64,000 nucleotides of DNA, taken from JAEUHM01 sp964538625 (GTDB lineage Bacteria; Verrucomicrobiota; Verrucomicrobiia; Verrucomicrobiales; Verrucomicrobiaceae). The notes beneath the pieces were generated by a model that made no database searches, was not told the DNA's origin, and saw nothing but the letters and a program-made list of their open reading frames with translations. The stretch is taken from the NCBI GenBank assembly GCA_964538625.1, contig CAZIGH010000013.1:35252-99251 (forward strand). Reading direction: 5' to 3'. Positions 43,305 through 51,799 of the stretch are shown here, in pieces. The translations under genes and the position numbers were made by a program. Numbering within the stretch: the first letter of the stretch is position 1; each line of letters opens with the position of its first letter.

Positions 43305-45140
43305 TCAAGGCGCACGTCTGCCGAACTTTCGCTCCAGCTCCTGATAGGTGATCTGAATGAGCGTTGGCCGGCCGTGAGGACAGCAGTAGGGCATCTCACA
43401 GGCCATCAGGTCCTCCAGCAGGCTTTTCAGCTCGGGCTGTCGCAGAAGATCGTTCGCCTTGACCGCATGACGGCACACAGTGGTGGCTATCATGTCCTCA
43501 CCAAGCCGCAGCGAGGAGGCGCGACTGCTGATGCCGGAAAGCTCATCCACGATCTGGCTGAGGAGACGCACCGGGTCGTCCGTCTTCAGAAAAGCGGGGA
43601 GTGTGTCTATCTTCAAGGTATTGGCACCGAATGGAGCCGCTTCGATTCCGAGCTTTGCCAAGATGCTCACGTTACGGGAGAGCAGATCATAATCACGCGG
43701 AGTGAGAGGCAACATGACTGGCATGAGGAGACGCTGTGCAGGCACGCCCTCCTTCTCCATGGCGTTGCGCATTTTCTCAAAAAGCACACGCTCATGCGCA
43801 GCGTGTTGATCCATGAGCACGAGCCCCTCGTTGCTCTCCATCAGCACGTAAAGTTTCCCCAGCACGCCGAGAATCCGAAAAGAGTCTGCCGCAGGGGGCG
43901 CTGGTGAAGCGGGTGCCTCGTCGCGATGTGGAGGTTCCACGTCCGTATCATCGGGTGTCTCTTGGCGTGGTTCCACCTTTGGGTAGAGATGGGTGGTGCT
44001 GGCAGAGTCTGGCCTCACCTCCATCTGGGACCAGTCACTACGGAGAGATGTCACCTCTCGCCCAGGAATCGGCAGCTCGGGATGAACGTCAGGTGCTTGA
44101 GATGGAAAAGCAGCTGCTGCTGATGTGGCATGTCCTGTGGGTATGGAACGCGCAAGATGCAGAGTGTCATGCACCGCGCGCGAGACAACCTCTCTAATGA
44201 TCTGCGAATCGTGAAAGCGAACTTCCTTCTTTGCAGGATGCACATTGATGTCGAAGCTGTGAGGGTCCATGGTCACAAACAAGAAGGTTACAGGATACTG
44301 GCCCTTCATGAGAGTGGTGTGGTAGCCTTCCCGCACGGCATAGTTGATGGTTTGGCTTTCAATGGGCCTCCCATTCAAAAAAGTTAGCTGCATTTGCCTG
44401 TTTGATCGGCTGAAGCCGGGCCCACCTATGAAACCATGCACCGTAATGCCGTGCCTCTCTACGCTCGGTATTTCCAGCAATCGAGAAGCGAGTTCAGTGC
44501 CCACCAAACCCGAGATTCGCTCCCTGGGGTCAGTGGTGGCGGGAAGATGAAACATCACCTCGCCATCGCGTATCAGAGTGAATGCCGTTGCTATGTTGGC
44601 TATCGCATGCAGTCTGAACTGCTGCTCTACATGGGAATACTCTGTGGTCTCTGCGCGCAGAAACTTGCGGCGCGCTGGTACATTGTAGAAGAGAGACCTC
44701 ACCTCAATCATCGTGCCTTGAGGGCCACCGCCGTCCTTGACGGACATAAGCCTACCGCCATGTACCTCTATCTCCGTTCCCGAACTGGCCTCAGGCTCCC
44801 GAGTCAGAAGACGAAAGCGGCTGACACTAGCGATGCTGGGCAGTGCTTCCCCTCGGAAACCAAAGGTGTATATGGCTGCCAGATCCTCTTTGGTGCGGAT
44901 TTTGCTCGTGGCGTGGCGTTCAATGCATAGCAGAGCATCTTCACGATCCATTCCAGAACCGTTGTCCGTAATCCGGATCAGCGAACTCCCACCGCGCTGG
45001 ACTGCCACCTCAATCTGCGTGGCACCGGCATCGAGACTGTTCTCTACCAGTTCCCGCACCACGGCGGCGGGGCGTTCCACCACCTCGCCGGCAGCCACCT
45101 GGCTGGCGAGTGAATCAGTCAAGACACGGATTTTTGACAT
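43305..45140 (-). CDS. mutL: DNA mismatch repair protein MutL
   Basis: 611 residues starting at the ATG ending at 45140; a longer frame to 45332 overlaps the divergent IscA-type gene. N-terminal GHKL ATPase motifs are ELVENSLDAGATQIEV, RITDNGSGMDREDA and TFGFRGEALPSIASVSR. The C-terminal endonuclease-type motif DQHAAHERVLFE is present with CRHAVKANDLL and CPHGRPT, as in MutL proteins with latent nicking activity, expected in bacteria lacking MutH. A Pro/Ser/Glu linker (about residues 345-420) separates the two halves. Confidence 0.96.
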   Translation of the reverse strand: MSKIRVLTDSLASQVAAGEVVERPAAVVRELVENSLDAGATQIEVAVQRGGSSLIRITDNGSGMDREDALLCIERHATSKIRTKEDLAAIYTFGFRGEALPSIASVSRFRLLTREPEASSGTEIEVHGGRLMSVKDGGGPQGTMIEVRSLFYNVPARRKFLRAETTEYSHVEQQFRLHAIANIATAFTLIRDGEVMFHLPATTDPRERISGLVGTELASRLLEIPSVERHGITVHGFIGGPGFSRSNRQMQLTFLNGRPIESQTINYAVREGYHTTLMKGQYPVTFLFVTMDPHSFDINVHPAKKEVRFHDSQIIREVVSRAVHDTLHLARSIPTGHATSAAAAFPSQAPDVHPELPIPGREVTSLRSDWSQMEVRPDSASTTHLYPKVEPRQETPDDTDVEPPHRDEAPASPAPPAADSFRILGVLGKLYVLMESNEGLVLMDQHAAHERVLFEKMRNAMEKEGVPAQRLLMPVMLPLTPRDYDLLSRNVSILAKLGIEAAPFGANTLKIDTLPAFLKTDDPVRLLSQIVDELSGISSRASSLRLGEDMIATTVCRHAVKANDLLRQPELKSLLEDLMACEMPYCCPHGRPTLIQITYQELERKFGRRAP

Positions 45141-45303
45141 GTGGAACGAAAAAACGTTTGAGTGTGTGAAAAGTGAGGGCATGAAAGCGGTACACCACCG
45201 CCCGAGCCGCCGAATGCCAAGGCTGGCAGCCCATTCATGGGGTGACAGAAGCGGGATCGACGGGCTGCGGGGTGGGTGGGTGCCTTCACACACTCGTTCC
45301 GCA

Positions 45304-45633
45304 ATGCTTACCCTCACCGCCAACGCCGTCAAACAACTCCAGACCTTGCTTCAAGGAAGGTCGGAGAGTGGTTTGGGATTGCGTCTGGATGTCGAGAAAG
45401 GCGGTTGTGCCGGTTTTCAGTACGTCATGAAGATAAGCCCTCAGGCTGAAGGAGATATGACGGTAACCCAGGACGGTGTGAGCGTCTTTATCGGTCCTGA
45501 AGGGGCGAAAATGCTTCAAGGATGCCAACTCGACTATGTGGATGCTCTGAATGACGGGGGATTTCGTGTAGAGAACCCGAATGCGGAGCGTAGTTGTGGT
45601 TGTGGAACGTCCTTCGAACCAAGGAAGTCCTGA
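45304..45633 (+). CDS. IscA/ErpA-type iron-sulfur assembly protein
   Basis: 109 residues from ATG 45304. HesB/IscA family: GLRLDVEKGGCAGFQYVMK holds the first conserved cysteine (GGCAGF), and the C-terminal SCGCGTSF holds the CxC pair. These A-type carriers deliver Fe-S clusters to apo-enzymes. The exact subtype (IscA, ErpA, SufA) cannot be read. It is divergent from mutL, with 163 bp between the starts. Confidence 0.92.
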   Translation: MLTLTANAVKQLQTLLQGRSESGLGLRLDVEKGGCAGFQYVMKISPQAEGDMTVTQDGVSVFIGPEGAKMLQGCQLDYVDALNDGGFRVENPNAERSCGCGTSFEPRKS

Positions 45634-45742
45634 CAGATTTATTTTACTATGTTAACGAAAAAGGCTTTCCACAAAAACCGTAATCTGGTAGGCTTGTGGA
45701 TAACTTTTTCCTTTCACTTTCAAAACTTTTTTCATTTTTGGT
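45634..45742. promoter_or_regulatory. AT-rich intergenic stretch with a perfect DnaA box
   Basis: 45694-45702 (TGTGGATAA) is the reverse complement of the consensus DnaA box TTATCCACA. A second, weaker site, CTTTCCACA (7 of 9), lies at 45664-45672 in the opposite orientation. The stretch 45700-45742 is very AT-rich, with runs of T. This could be a DnaA-regulated promoter of the next gene, or part of an origin; neither is proven. Confidence 0.45.
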
Positions 45743-46558
45743 ATGCGTGTTCAATTTTTGAGCGACGGATCAGAGTATCGTAGTTACGGCGGAGGTAATT
45801 TTTCAAAAAAAGCAAAGGCTGAGACTGGCCTCTTCTGGTGGACCATTGGGATCACTCTCCTTCTCGGACTGGCTACTGCCAGTTGGTTTTTCTCCATTTT
45901 GGTGTTTGCTCACCCGGAGAAGCCTTTCAACTACGACCTGCTCGTCAGGTTCAATAAGCTGGAGGGGATTCGGAAATACACCCAGCTGAGTGTTCCACAC
46001 GGGCAGTTTCTCACGGGGGGCAAGCTGCTGGAAGAGTTCTTTTACTTCACGCCGGAGCAGTTTCGCGTGCACAACGATCTCCTGAAGCGCAACTACATTC
46101 GCAACTTCAAGGAGAAAAACCCCACTTATGTGCGCGGTGCCTTTGAGGTGCTGGACGCACGCCGCCTTGGGAAGGATGATGTGTTTCAGTCTGGCTGGGT
46201 GATAGTGGCCCGCGATACTGAGATTGAGGACGTGGATGTAGAGCTTGTGCTGCCTGAGCTGGATGGGAGCGAGGCACCTTACAAGAAGGGTGACGTCATT
46301 CAGCTTGATACCGGCTCCGTCAAGCAAACCTATGCGGGCCTGGTCCACGTGCAGCGTCAAGCTGACGGACAAAAAATCCGCGCGACACTTGTTCCCTTGG
46401 TCTATCAAATACCTGCGGGCAACGGTGGCGCGGACAGGATGGCGTTTGCTCCGCCGGAGAAGCTGAATCTTAAAGCTCGCTGGCCTATCTCTGCTGGCAT
46501 GGCTGAAGAGTCCGCTGCTGCTGGTTCTCGCAATGTGGCGGCACAGACTGCAGAGTAA
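45743..46558 (+). CDS. Membrane-anchored protein of unknown function
   Basis: 271 residues. One strong transmembrane helix near residues 33-55 (WTIGITLLLGLATASWFFSILVF); the N-terminal 30 residues are Gly/Ser/basic. The large C-terminal part is predicted extracytoplasmic, with no recognised domain (LTGGKLLEEFFYFTPEQFRVHNDLLKRNYIRNFKEKNPTYVRGAFEVLDARR). I do not recognise the family. Its promoter region contains a consensus DnaA box. Confidence 0.7.
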   Translation: MRVQFLSDGSEYRSYGGGNFSKKAKAETGLFWWTIGITLLLGLATASWFFSILVFAHPEKPFNYDLLVRFNKLEGIRKYTQLSVPHGQFLTGGKLLEEFFYFTPEQFRVHNDLLKRNYIRNFKEKNPTYVRGAFEVLDARRLGKDDVFQSGWVIVARDTEIEDVDVELVLPELDGSEAPYKKGDVIQLDTGSVKQTYAGLVHVQRQADGQKIRATLVPLVYQIPAGNGGADRMAFAPPEKLNLKARWPISAGMAEESAAAGSRNVAAQTAE

Positions 46559-46923
46559 TGTTAGACACTCGGTGGTAGCCTGATTCTTTTCGGTGGGCAT
46601 CAACTGTGACTTCGGGTGCTCTAACAGAGAGCTACGGTTTTTATTTGCCGGAGCTTGAGAGTCTGAGCGGTGGCGCTTGAGGTAAGTTCGGGTGCGTCAG
46701 AGCTCTCCGCCGGTTCTGCTTGCTCAACTCATACTGAAAAGGTCGGGTTAAAAGGGGGCGGGATAGATGAGGCAACAGAAACCACATCGAGCGGTATGCA
46801 GCCAGAAACGGCAAATCTGCCCCTGCTCCGCCGCAAGCAATCAATCTCAAGCTGGCACCAGTGCGTCGTTTGGTTCAATAGGCGAGCGGTTGAGCGGCCT
46901 CACGCTTCAAGAGTGGTAAGGTT
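46559..46923. other. 365-bp intergenic stretch without a supported gene
   Basis: Short open frames on both strands lack conserved features. A TAGCCTGATTC at about 46576 loosely resembles the MITE-end motif with a 4-bp gap and may be chance. Nothing else was recognised. Confidence 0.5.
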
Positions 46924-48045
46924 TTACAGGTCCACGCAAGAACTCTCGTTGTGAGAACGCAGCGCGGCGGCGAAGATCTGATGCGTGGCCAGAGCTTCTT
47001 CTGGCGTGGCACACTGGAAGCGGCTGCCCAGGGTGCCCTCCCGTTCGGCGAGGAATGAGGCCCACATTTGCTGGATGATGTCAGGAAAGCCGGGCTCGAA
47101 AATGTGGCCGGTGACGGTCTTGAATGGCATGTCGAAGCCTAGATCCGTACGTTTCCAGTATTGTTCTTTGCCGGACTCGAAGAGCCAGAGAGATTTGGGT
47201 TCGGCGGTAGAGAAGCGGCAGCCGCCCTGGGTTCCGAGGACTTGGAGGAACCAAGTGTTCGTGGCACCGGGGGCCAGGCGTTTCATTTCGAGACGCATGG
47301 GGACATCTTCTCCGTCAATCTCTGTCCAGGTGTGGAGCATGGCGTTATCCCACGTGTCGCAGACCGCAGTGCCGCCCTTTCCATCTGGTCGCTCGGGGTA
47401 GCCTTTCTGAAGCTGTGCGAAGAGCTTGGTGGGCCTCCAACCCAACCGGAGCGGAATGTGGCAGGCGTGCATGCCGAGATCTCCCAAGACGCCTATTTCC
47501 CCGCAGGTTCTGGATTGTCGCTTCCAGTTGGCAGCTTTGTTTGCATCCAAGTCGCTGCTGTGGTGAAAGCCTGAGGTGATTTCAAGCACTCTGCCTAGGT
47601 GGCCGCTGCTCACGTAGTCGATGATGCGTTGCGCCCCGGGGAGGAAGGGGAACTCTGAGGAGCAGCGAACAAATCTGCCAGTGCGCTGGATGGCTGAGGT
47701 GATGCGCTGTGCCGCTGCGAGGTCGATGCCGAAGGGCTTTTCTGCAAAGAGATCTTTTCCGGCCTCGAGCACATCGATGTAAATCTGTTCGTGCAGATGG
47801 TGGGGTACGGCTACATAGACGACATCGACATCGGGGCTGGCGAGTAGCTCTTTGTAGTCTGCGGTCAATAGCTTGCAGGAAGGGACGCGGGTGAACCAGT
47901 TCCGCGTAGATTCCACGAGATCTGCTACGGCTACGAGTTCAGGCCGTACTTCGCAGTCTGTCAGTGCCAGCCAGCGGGCGAATGCGCTTGCCATTTCCCG
48001 GCCCATGAGGCCGCCGCCGATGATTCCGATGTGGATGGTTTTCAT
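46924..48045 (-). CDS. Gfo/Idh/MocA-family oxidoreductase (cytoplasmic)
   Basis: 373 residues. The NAD-binding fold is clear at the N-terminus (HIGIIGGGLMGREMASAFARW), without a leader. EKPFGIDLAAAQRI is the family's catalytic-lysine loop, and EIGVLGDLGMHACHIP lies in the C-terminal substrate domain. It oxidises sugars or inositol-like compounds with NAD(P). It overlaps the vanZ-like gene by four bases, so the two are coupled. Confidence 0.9.
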   Translation of the reverse strand: MKTIHIGIIGGGLMGREMASAFARWLALTDCEVRPELVAVADLVESTRNWFTRVPSCKLLTADYKELLASPDVDVVYVAVPHHLHEQIYIDVLEAGKDLFAEKPFGIDLAAAQRITSAIQRTGRFVRCSSEFPFLPGAQRIIDYVSSGHLGRVLEITSGFHHSSDLDANKAANWKRQSRTCGEIGVLGDLGMHACHIPLRLGWRPTKLFAQLQKGYPERPDGKGGTAVCDTWDNAMLHTWTEIDGEDVPMRLEMKRLAPGATNTWFLQVLGTQGGCRFSTAEPKSLWLFESGKEQYWKRTDLGFDMPFKTVTGHIFEPGFPDIIQQMWASFLAEREGTLGSRFQCATPEEALATHQIFAAALRSHNESSCVDL

Positions 48046-48443
48046 GAAGCTTTGTTGATGCTTGGCCGGTAGCGGTTCATTGACAGCGCGGCCAATAGTC
48101 CGCCAAGGCAGTCTGCAAGCCAGTCCAACGCGTCGTGCCCGCTGCGTCCGGGGGTGTAGGTCTGGTGATGCTCATCTAGTGCGCCGATGAGGGCGGCAAA
48201 TACGAGTCCGATGATGATGAGGTGCCTCGGCGTGAGTGAGGTCCAGGTGGTCCTGAGGGCGAGCTGGAAGGCGATCCCGCCGCAGTAGAAGTAAGCGAGG
48301 TGCTGGAGCTTGTCGAAGTGGGGGATGCGGGGCCCTTTGCCCGTTCCTGGCTGTGAGGAGAGCCACCAGAGGAGTGCCACCCAGGCTGCCACTGTGCACC
48401 AAAAGATTCCGGGCTGGAGATGCCACTTGGATTTCTGCATCAC
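48042..48443 (-). CDS. VanZ-family membrane protein
   Basis: 133 residues, four hydrophobic segments. The motif HFDKLQHLAYFYCGGIAFQ and GALDEHHQTYTPGRSGHDALDWLADCLGGLLAAL are the VanZ-like signatures (Kxxh and DxxxN/D near the C-terminal segment). In enterococci VanZ affects teicoplanin resistance; in most bacteria the function is unknown. Two Met codons open the gene. Confidence 0.88.
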   Translation of the reverse strand: MMQKSKWHLQPGIFWCTVAAWVALLWWLSSQPGTGKGPRIPHFDKLQHLAYFYCGGIAFQLALRTTWTSLTPRHLIIIGLVFAALIGALDEHHQTYTPGRSGHDALDWLADCLGGLLAALSMNRYRPSINKAS

Positions 48444-48444
48444 G

Positions 48445-48741
48445 TCAGTCTTTCATCTCCTGCTCCATGCGCTCGCTGAGCCACTGCTTGATCATGCTCT
48501 GGTAGTTGAGGAACCGGCGGCGTGCGATGCGCTTGATGCGCGAGAGCATTCGCGGGTCGAAGCGCAGAGTGATGGTGGTGGATTCTCGGACGTCTGCCTT
48601 GTGCAGGGACATTTGCATGAGGCGGCCATCTAGCTGATGCTTGGACCAGAAGCGAGCTTCCTCCGCTTCGGAGTCGAAAGAGGGGACTTCTTTCCACGCC
48701 CGCAGCGTAGTGATTTGCGTTGGTACGGCTCCTGGTTCCAT
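48445..48741 (-). CDS. brnA: BrnA-like (CopG/RHH) antitoxin
   Basis: 98 residues. The first half carries the pattern of BrnA antitoxins (AWKEVPSFDSEAEEARFWSKH) and the second a ribbon-helix-helix DNA-binding domain (TTITLRFDPRMLSRIKRIARRRFLNYQSMIKQWLSERM). It would neutralise the toxin and repress the operon. It is directly downstream of the BrnT-like gene, in the toxin-first order usual for brnTA. Confidence 0.85.
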   Translation of the reverse strand: MEPGAVPTQITTLRAWKEVPSFDSEAEEARFWSKHQLDGRLMQMSLHKADVRESTTITLRFDPRMLSRIKRIARRRFLNYQSMIKQWLSERMEQEMKD

Positions 48742-48746
48742 GGTTC

Positions 48747-49028
48747 TCAGATGTCCTCAGCCATTTTGCGTTCGTAGAAGTAGATCTCCTCCTGAGTCAT
48801 GGGACGCGCAAAGATGACTCTGTATCGTTTCCCATCTGTCCAGAACACGCTGAAGATGGGCGTGCCGGCAAGGGAACGGCCGAGGCAGAAGTAGCGCGCT
48901 TCATGGCCCGGGCCTTCTCCGCCGTCTGGGAGGAGCTTGAGGGAAAACGGGTCCTCGAACGACTCCTCAATGTCCTTTGGGGGGAGCTTGGTGAGATCGA
49001 AGGAAACGTTCAGCCAATCAAAGTCCAT
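48747..49028 (-). CDS. brnT: BrnT-like toxin
   Basis: 93 residues. The conserved pattern ...IEESFEDPFSLKLLPD...ARYFCLGRSLAGTPIFSVFWTDGKRYRVIFARPMTQEEIYFYE matches the BrnT (RelE-superfamily) ribonuclease-type toxin. The start MDFDWLN also fits (BrnT often begins with FEWD). Its partner BrnA-like gene follows 5 bp downstream of the stop. The active residues cannot be verified by eye, so activity is inferred. Confidence 0.82.
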   Translation of the reverse strand: MDFDWLNVSFDLTKLPPKDIEESFEDPFSLKLLPDGGEGPGHEARYFCLGRSLAGTPIFSVFWTDGKRYRVIFARPMTQEEIYFYERKMAEDI

Positions 49029-49100
49029 TCAGCGTGTCGGGTAAGAGGAGGGGTGTGGAATCAGAACATGGATTGGCATCCGGGAACACAAAAATCGGCA

Positions 49101-49478
49101 CTACTTGCGGTATTCGATGAGTTCGATTTCATACCCCTCTGGTGCGTCGATGAATGCAAAGCGGCCGCTGGAGCTTTCTGTAGGCCCGTCGGAAAGTGGG
49201 TAGCCCAGAGCGGTAGAGTGCTTGGCGAACTCTTCAATGCTGTCCACCTCGAAAGCGAGGTGGGTAAGGTCTGGACAAAAGGTCACTTCACCGCTCGCCG
49301 GGTACGAGCAGATCTCGATGAGTTCATCGCTGTTCGGTGTTTTGAGGAAAACGAGTTCGGAACCGCGTGGCGACTTGTGACGCCGTATCTCCTCGAGCCC
49401 CAGCACTTGGGTGTAGAAGTGAACGGTTTTTTCGAGATCGTTGACGCGGTAGCGGGTGTGGAGGAGCTTTTTGACCAT
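49101..49478 (-). CDS. VOC-family (glyoxalase-like) protein
   Basis: 125 residues with the lactoylglutathione lyase fold: HTRYRVNDLEKTVHFYTQVLGLEE, DLTHLAFEVDSIEEFAKH and RFAFIDAPEGYEIELIEYR. Three metal ligands (H7, E54-like, E120-like region) appear. The real substrate may be another alpha-ketoaldehyde or aromatic compound. It lies 8 bp downstream of a Gfo/Idh/MocA gene and is probably co-transcribed. Confidence 0.85.
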   Translation of the reverse strand: MVKKLLHTRYRVNDLEKTVHFYTQVLGLEEIRRHKSPRGSELVFLKTPNSDELIEICSYPASGEVTFCPDLTHLAFEVDSIEEFAKHSTALGYPLSDGPTESSSGRFAFIDAPEGYEIELIEYRK

Positions 49479-49486
49479 GGGGTGGC

Positions 49487-50797
49487 CTACACACTGGACT
49501 TGGTGCCGGGCAAAGGCAAGGGACCAGGATCAAAGCTGTCTCCCCAGGCCAGTTTCTCCTCGGGTGCCAGGTCGTGATTGCTGTCCAGCAGTTCCTGCCA
49601 GGTGATGCGCTTCCCGGTGTAGGCGGCACTGCGGCCTAGGATGGCTACGAGGGTGCTGTTCATCATGCGGTCGCCATCGTTGACTACGCTGCCGTTGCGG
49701 ACGGCTTCGAAAAGCACGTCGTGTTCCGCTTGATACATGTCTTTTTTCTGGCCTTTCCAGCGCCAGCGTTTCGCGCCTTCGATGAGGGGTTCTCCACCGC
49801 CCATTTTTCCGATGAGGAGTCTGCCTTTGGTGCCGGCGATGATGTCATTGGTCTCGCCGTGGCAGCCGGGGATCTGGCGGCTGGCCATATGGCAGATGAT
49901 GCTGCCTTCGAACTCGTAAGCGACTCCGAAGTGGTCGAAGATGTTGCCACCCTCCGCTGGAATCTGACGCCCTCCCACGGCGACCGCCGCTACAGGGGGT
50001 ACGTCCTTCATGGCCCAGCAGAGCTTGTCCACGCTATGCACGGCCTGCTCTACGAGCCCGTCGCCGCTAAGCCAGGAGAAGTTGTACCAGTTGCGCACTT
50101 GCCACTCCACGTCGGCCATGCCGGGCGGGCGGGTATCTGCCTTGGGCATGGGTTTGACGGGGCCAGTATGGTAGGAGTGGGATGCGGCTACTACGTCCCC
50201 GATCTCTCCGTCCATAAGCCTCTGGAAGGCTTCCTGCCTGGCCTGATCGTAGCGCCAGCAGAATCCGGCGACGAGATTGAGTTTTTTCTCCTTGGCCTTG
50301 GCCACGGCCTCCATGGCTACTTTGTATCCTGCCACGTCCACTGCCATGGGCTTTTCGGCAAAGATGTGCTTGTTGGATTCCACGGCTGCGGTGAGGTGGT
50401 GAGGGCGGAAGCCCGGTGGTGTGGCGAGGATGACCACGTCCACGTCTGTGGCGAGGAGCTTTTTGTAGCCGTCTAGGCCTGAGAAACGCATTTCTGGCGT
50501 TACCGCCACGCGTTCGCCGTGAATGGCGGTCAGGTTGGCCAGGGCTTTGTCCATCTGGGTATCCAGCACATCGGCCACGGCGACCAGCTTGGAGTTCTTG
50601 TCATAGGCGGCCAGAGCCTGATTTGCTGCTCCTGATCCGCGTCCGCCGCAGCCGATGAGTCCCACTTTGATCGTTTCGCTGGAATCCGCCTTTTGCTGGG
50701 CGCTTGCAGAGCGTGCGGTGGTGATGATGAACGGGGCAGCTAGGCTGCTAGTGCGGAGGAAACTGCGGCGGCTGAAAGGGTGGTGTGGGTGCGGCAT
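49487..50797 (-). CDS. Gfo/Idh/MocA-family oxidoreductase with Tat signal
   Basis: 436 residues. The leader MPHPHHPFSRRSFLRTSSLA contains a near-perfect Tat motif (SRRSFLR) and should be exported folded with its cofactor. The NAD domain follows (IKVGLIGCGGRGSGAANQAL), then HIFAEKPMAVDVAGYK (EKP loop with catalytic Lys). The C-terminal domain has RNWYNFSWLSGDGLVEQAVHSVDKLCW. Exported enzymes of this type are typical of Planctomycetes/Verrucomicrobia and act on sugars such as 3-keto-glycosides. The VOC gene follows 8 bp downstream. Confidence 0.92.
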   Translation of the reverse strand: MPHPHHPFSRRSFLRTSSLAAPFIITTARSASAQQKADSSETIKVGLIGCGGRGSGAANQALAAYDKNSKLVAVADVLDTQMDKALANLTAIHGERVAVTPEMRFSGLDGYKKLLATDVDVVILATPPGFRPHHLTAAVESNKHIFAEKPMAVDVAGYKVAMEAVAKAKEKKLNLVAGFCWRYDQARQEAFQRLMDGEIGDVVAASHSYHTGPVKPMPKADTRPPGMADVEWQVRNWYNFSWLSGDGLVEQAVHSVDKLCWAMKDVPPVAAVAVGGRQIPAEGGNIFDHFGVAYEFEGSIICHMASRQIPGCHGETNDIIAGTKGRLLIGKMGGGEPLIEGAKRWRWKGQKKDMYQAEHDVLFEAVRNGSVVNDGDRMMNSTLVAILGRSAAYTGKRITWQELLDSNHDLAPEEKLAWGDSFDPGPLPLPGTKSSV

Positions 50798-50863
50798 GGG
50801 CGTGGGTGGATGCTGAATGAATCGGCGGATGAGGGCGCGATATTTCAGCGCTTGCGGTGCAGA

Positions 50864-51334
50864 TCAGATGAGTTCCCGTCCGATGAGGTGAGTGGTGGGC
50901 GGCGGCTCCGGAAAGTTGTCGTCTGCCCGAAGTTCCTGCGTTTCTGAGGCGTCGATGCCTGCATCGCTTGGGTTGAGCACGGCATTGACGAGCAGTTGGG
51001 AGTCTTGCAGGAAAGCCACCGCCACCTGTGCCAGGAAATCCACGTCCGCAGTGCGGCTGTGCAGCATGATGAGCGTGCAGTCTGCGGAAAAAACGGCAAG
51101 GGCATGGACGCCTTCGTAGCCGAACCAGAAGCTGCGGATTTCCCGTCCGCCGTCGGCGAAGTGCTGCCGGGCGTCATGCAAGTCGTGAATGAGGCGTTCC
51201 GCACGGTGATCCTCGTATGGCAGCAGGTTGACCAGGACTTGGCGTCGCCAGCCGAGGCAGAGTCCGTTGATGGCACCGCTGTGTTTGAGGCGCTCCATGG
51301 AGGCACGAAGGGAGTGGGCGATCTGGGTGGCCAT
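50864..51334 (-). CDS. Small protein, possibly roadblock-like, of unknown function
   Basis: 156 residues from the ATG ending at 51334; a longer frame to 51454 exists but is less plausible. The central part (REIRSFWFGYEGVHALAVFSADCTLIMLHSRTADVDFLAQVAVAFLQDSQ) has the alternating strand and helix look of a small regulatory domain such as roadblock/LC7, but this is weak. The C-terminus is Pro/Glu-rich. It is tandem with the equally unrecognised gene at 51340-51663, 5 bp apart. Confidence 0.5.
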   Translation of the reverse strand: MATQIAHSLRASMERLKHSGAINGLCLGWRRQVLVNLLPYEDHRAERLIHDLHDARQHFADGGREIRSFWFGYEGVHALAVFSADCTLIMLHSRTADVDFLAQVAVAFLQDSQLLVNAVLNPSDAGIDASETQELRADDNFPEPPPTTHLIGRELI

Positions 51335-51339
51335 GGGTG

Positions 51340-51663
51340 TTAGTCCTTGGTTTGGGTGAGGGTCTCGATGAGTTCGTAATACGGCACCTTCTTCTCGATC
51401 ATGGCTCCCTGGGCCGGGGCCGTGTCGCTTGTTTGCTCCGTGGTGCTCGCCCAAAGGAGGGTGAAGTCATCCTCCCGGTATCCGCCGTGCCAGGGCTCGC
51501 CAAGTTCCAAGGCGGAGCCAATCCGCCGACCAAAGTGCCGAAGTCCCTGTAGGTCTGCTGCGAAGTCTTCGGTCTCCTTTTGAGTGGCTTCGCCCACCAC
51601 GTTTCCGTCCGCGATTTCGAATCGCATCAAAAGGCTGGCTGAAGAAGAATCTGCGTCTGACAT
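51340..51663 (-). CDS. Small hypothetical protein paired with the gene at 50864
   Basis: 107 residues from the ATG ending at 51663. Contains LLMRFEIADGNVVGEATQKETEDFAADLQGLRHFGRRIGSAL and an acidic/aromatic centre (YREDDFTLLWAS). No signal peptide or membrane segment and no family recognised. Its close spacing and same orientation with the next gene suggest a two-gene operon. Confidence 0.5.
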   Translation of the reverse strand: MSDADSSSASLLMRFEIADGNVVGEATQKETEDFAADLQGLRHFGRRIGSALELGEPWHGGYREDDFTLLWASTTEQTSDTAPAQGAMIEKKVPYYELIETLTQTKD

Positions 51664-51758
51664 TCGCAAACTATCCCACGGTCTGACTTCGCAGCGCAAG
51701 ACTTTTCAATGGGTTCGTTGCGGGGAGTGTCTTTGTGCCAGTGCGGACTGGACTGTGT

Positions 51759-51772
51759 TAGCCTGACTGATT
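51759..51772 (-). repeat. Solitary copy of the MITE-end core
   Basis: TAGCCTGACTGATT is the reverse complement of the core of the terminal repeat at 22061-22086 and 7396-7413 (14 bases shared). It sits in the 136-bp gap between the OmpA-family gene's stop and the hypothetical gene upstream. No full-length element was recognised here. Confidence 0.45.
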
Positions 51773-51799
51773 AGAAGGGGATTCGGGATACCACGGGGT

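Noticed and set aside
45117..45130. GAATCAGTCAAGAC within mutL, similar to the MITE-end motif
   Set aside because: Coding sequence for conserved MutL residues; the partial match is likely accidental.
46576..46586. TAGCCTGATTC resembling the MITE-end motif
   Set aside because: It needs a 4-bp deletion to match the motif, and the rest of the arm is missing; probably chance.
46670..46954. Short plus-strand open frame between the membrane protein and the oxidoreductase
   Set aside because: No conserved feature, overlaps the end of the real minus-strand gene, and the stretch reads as non-coding.
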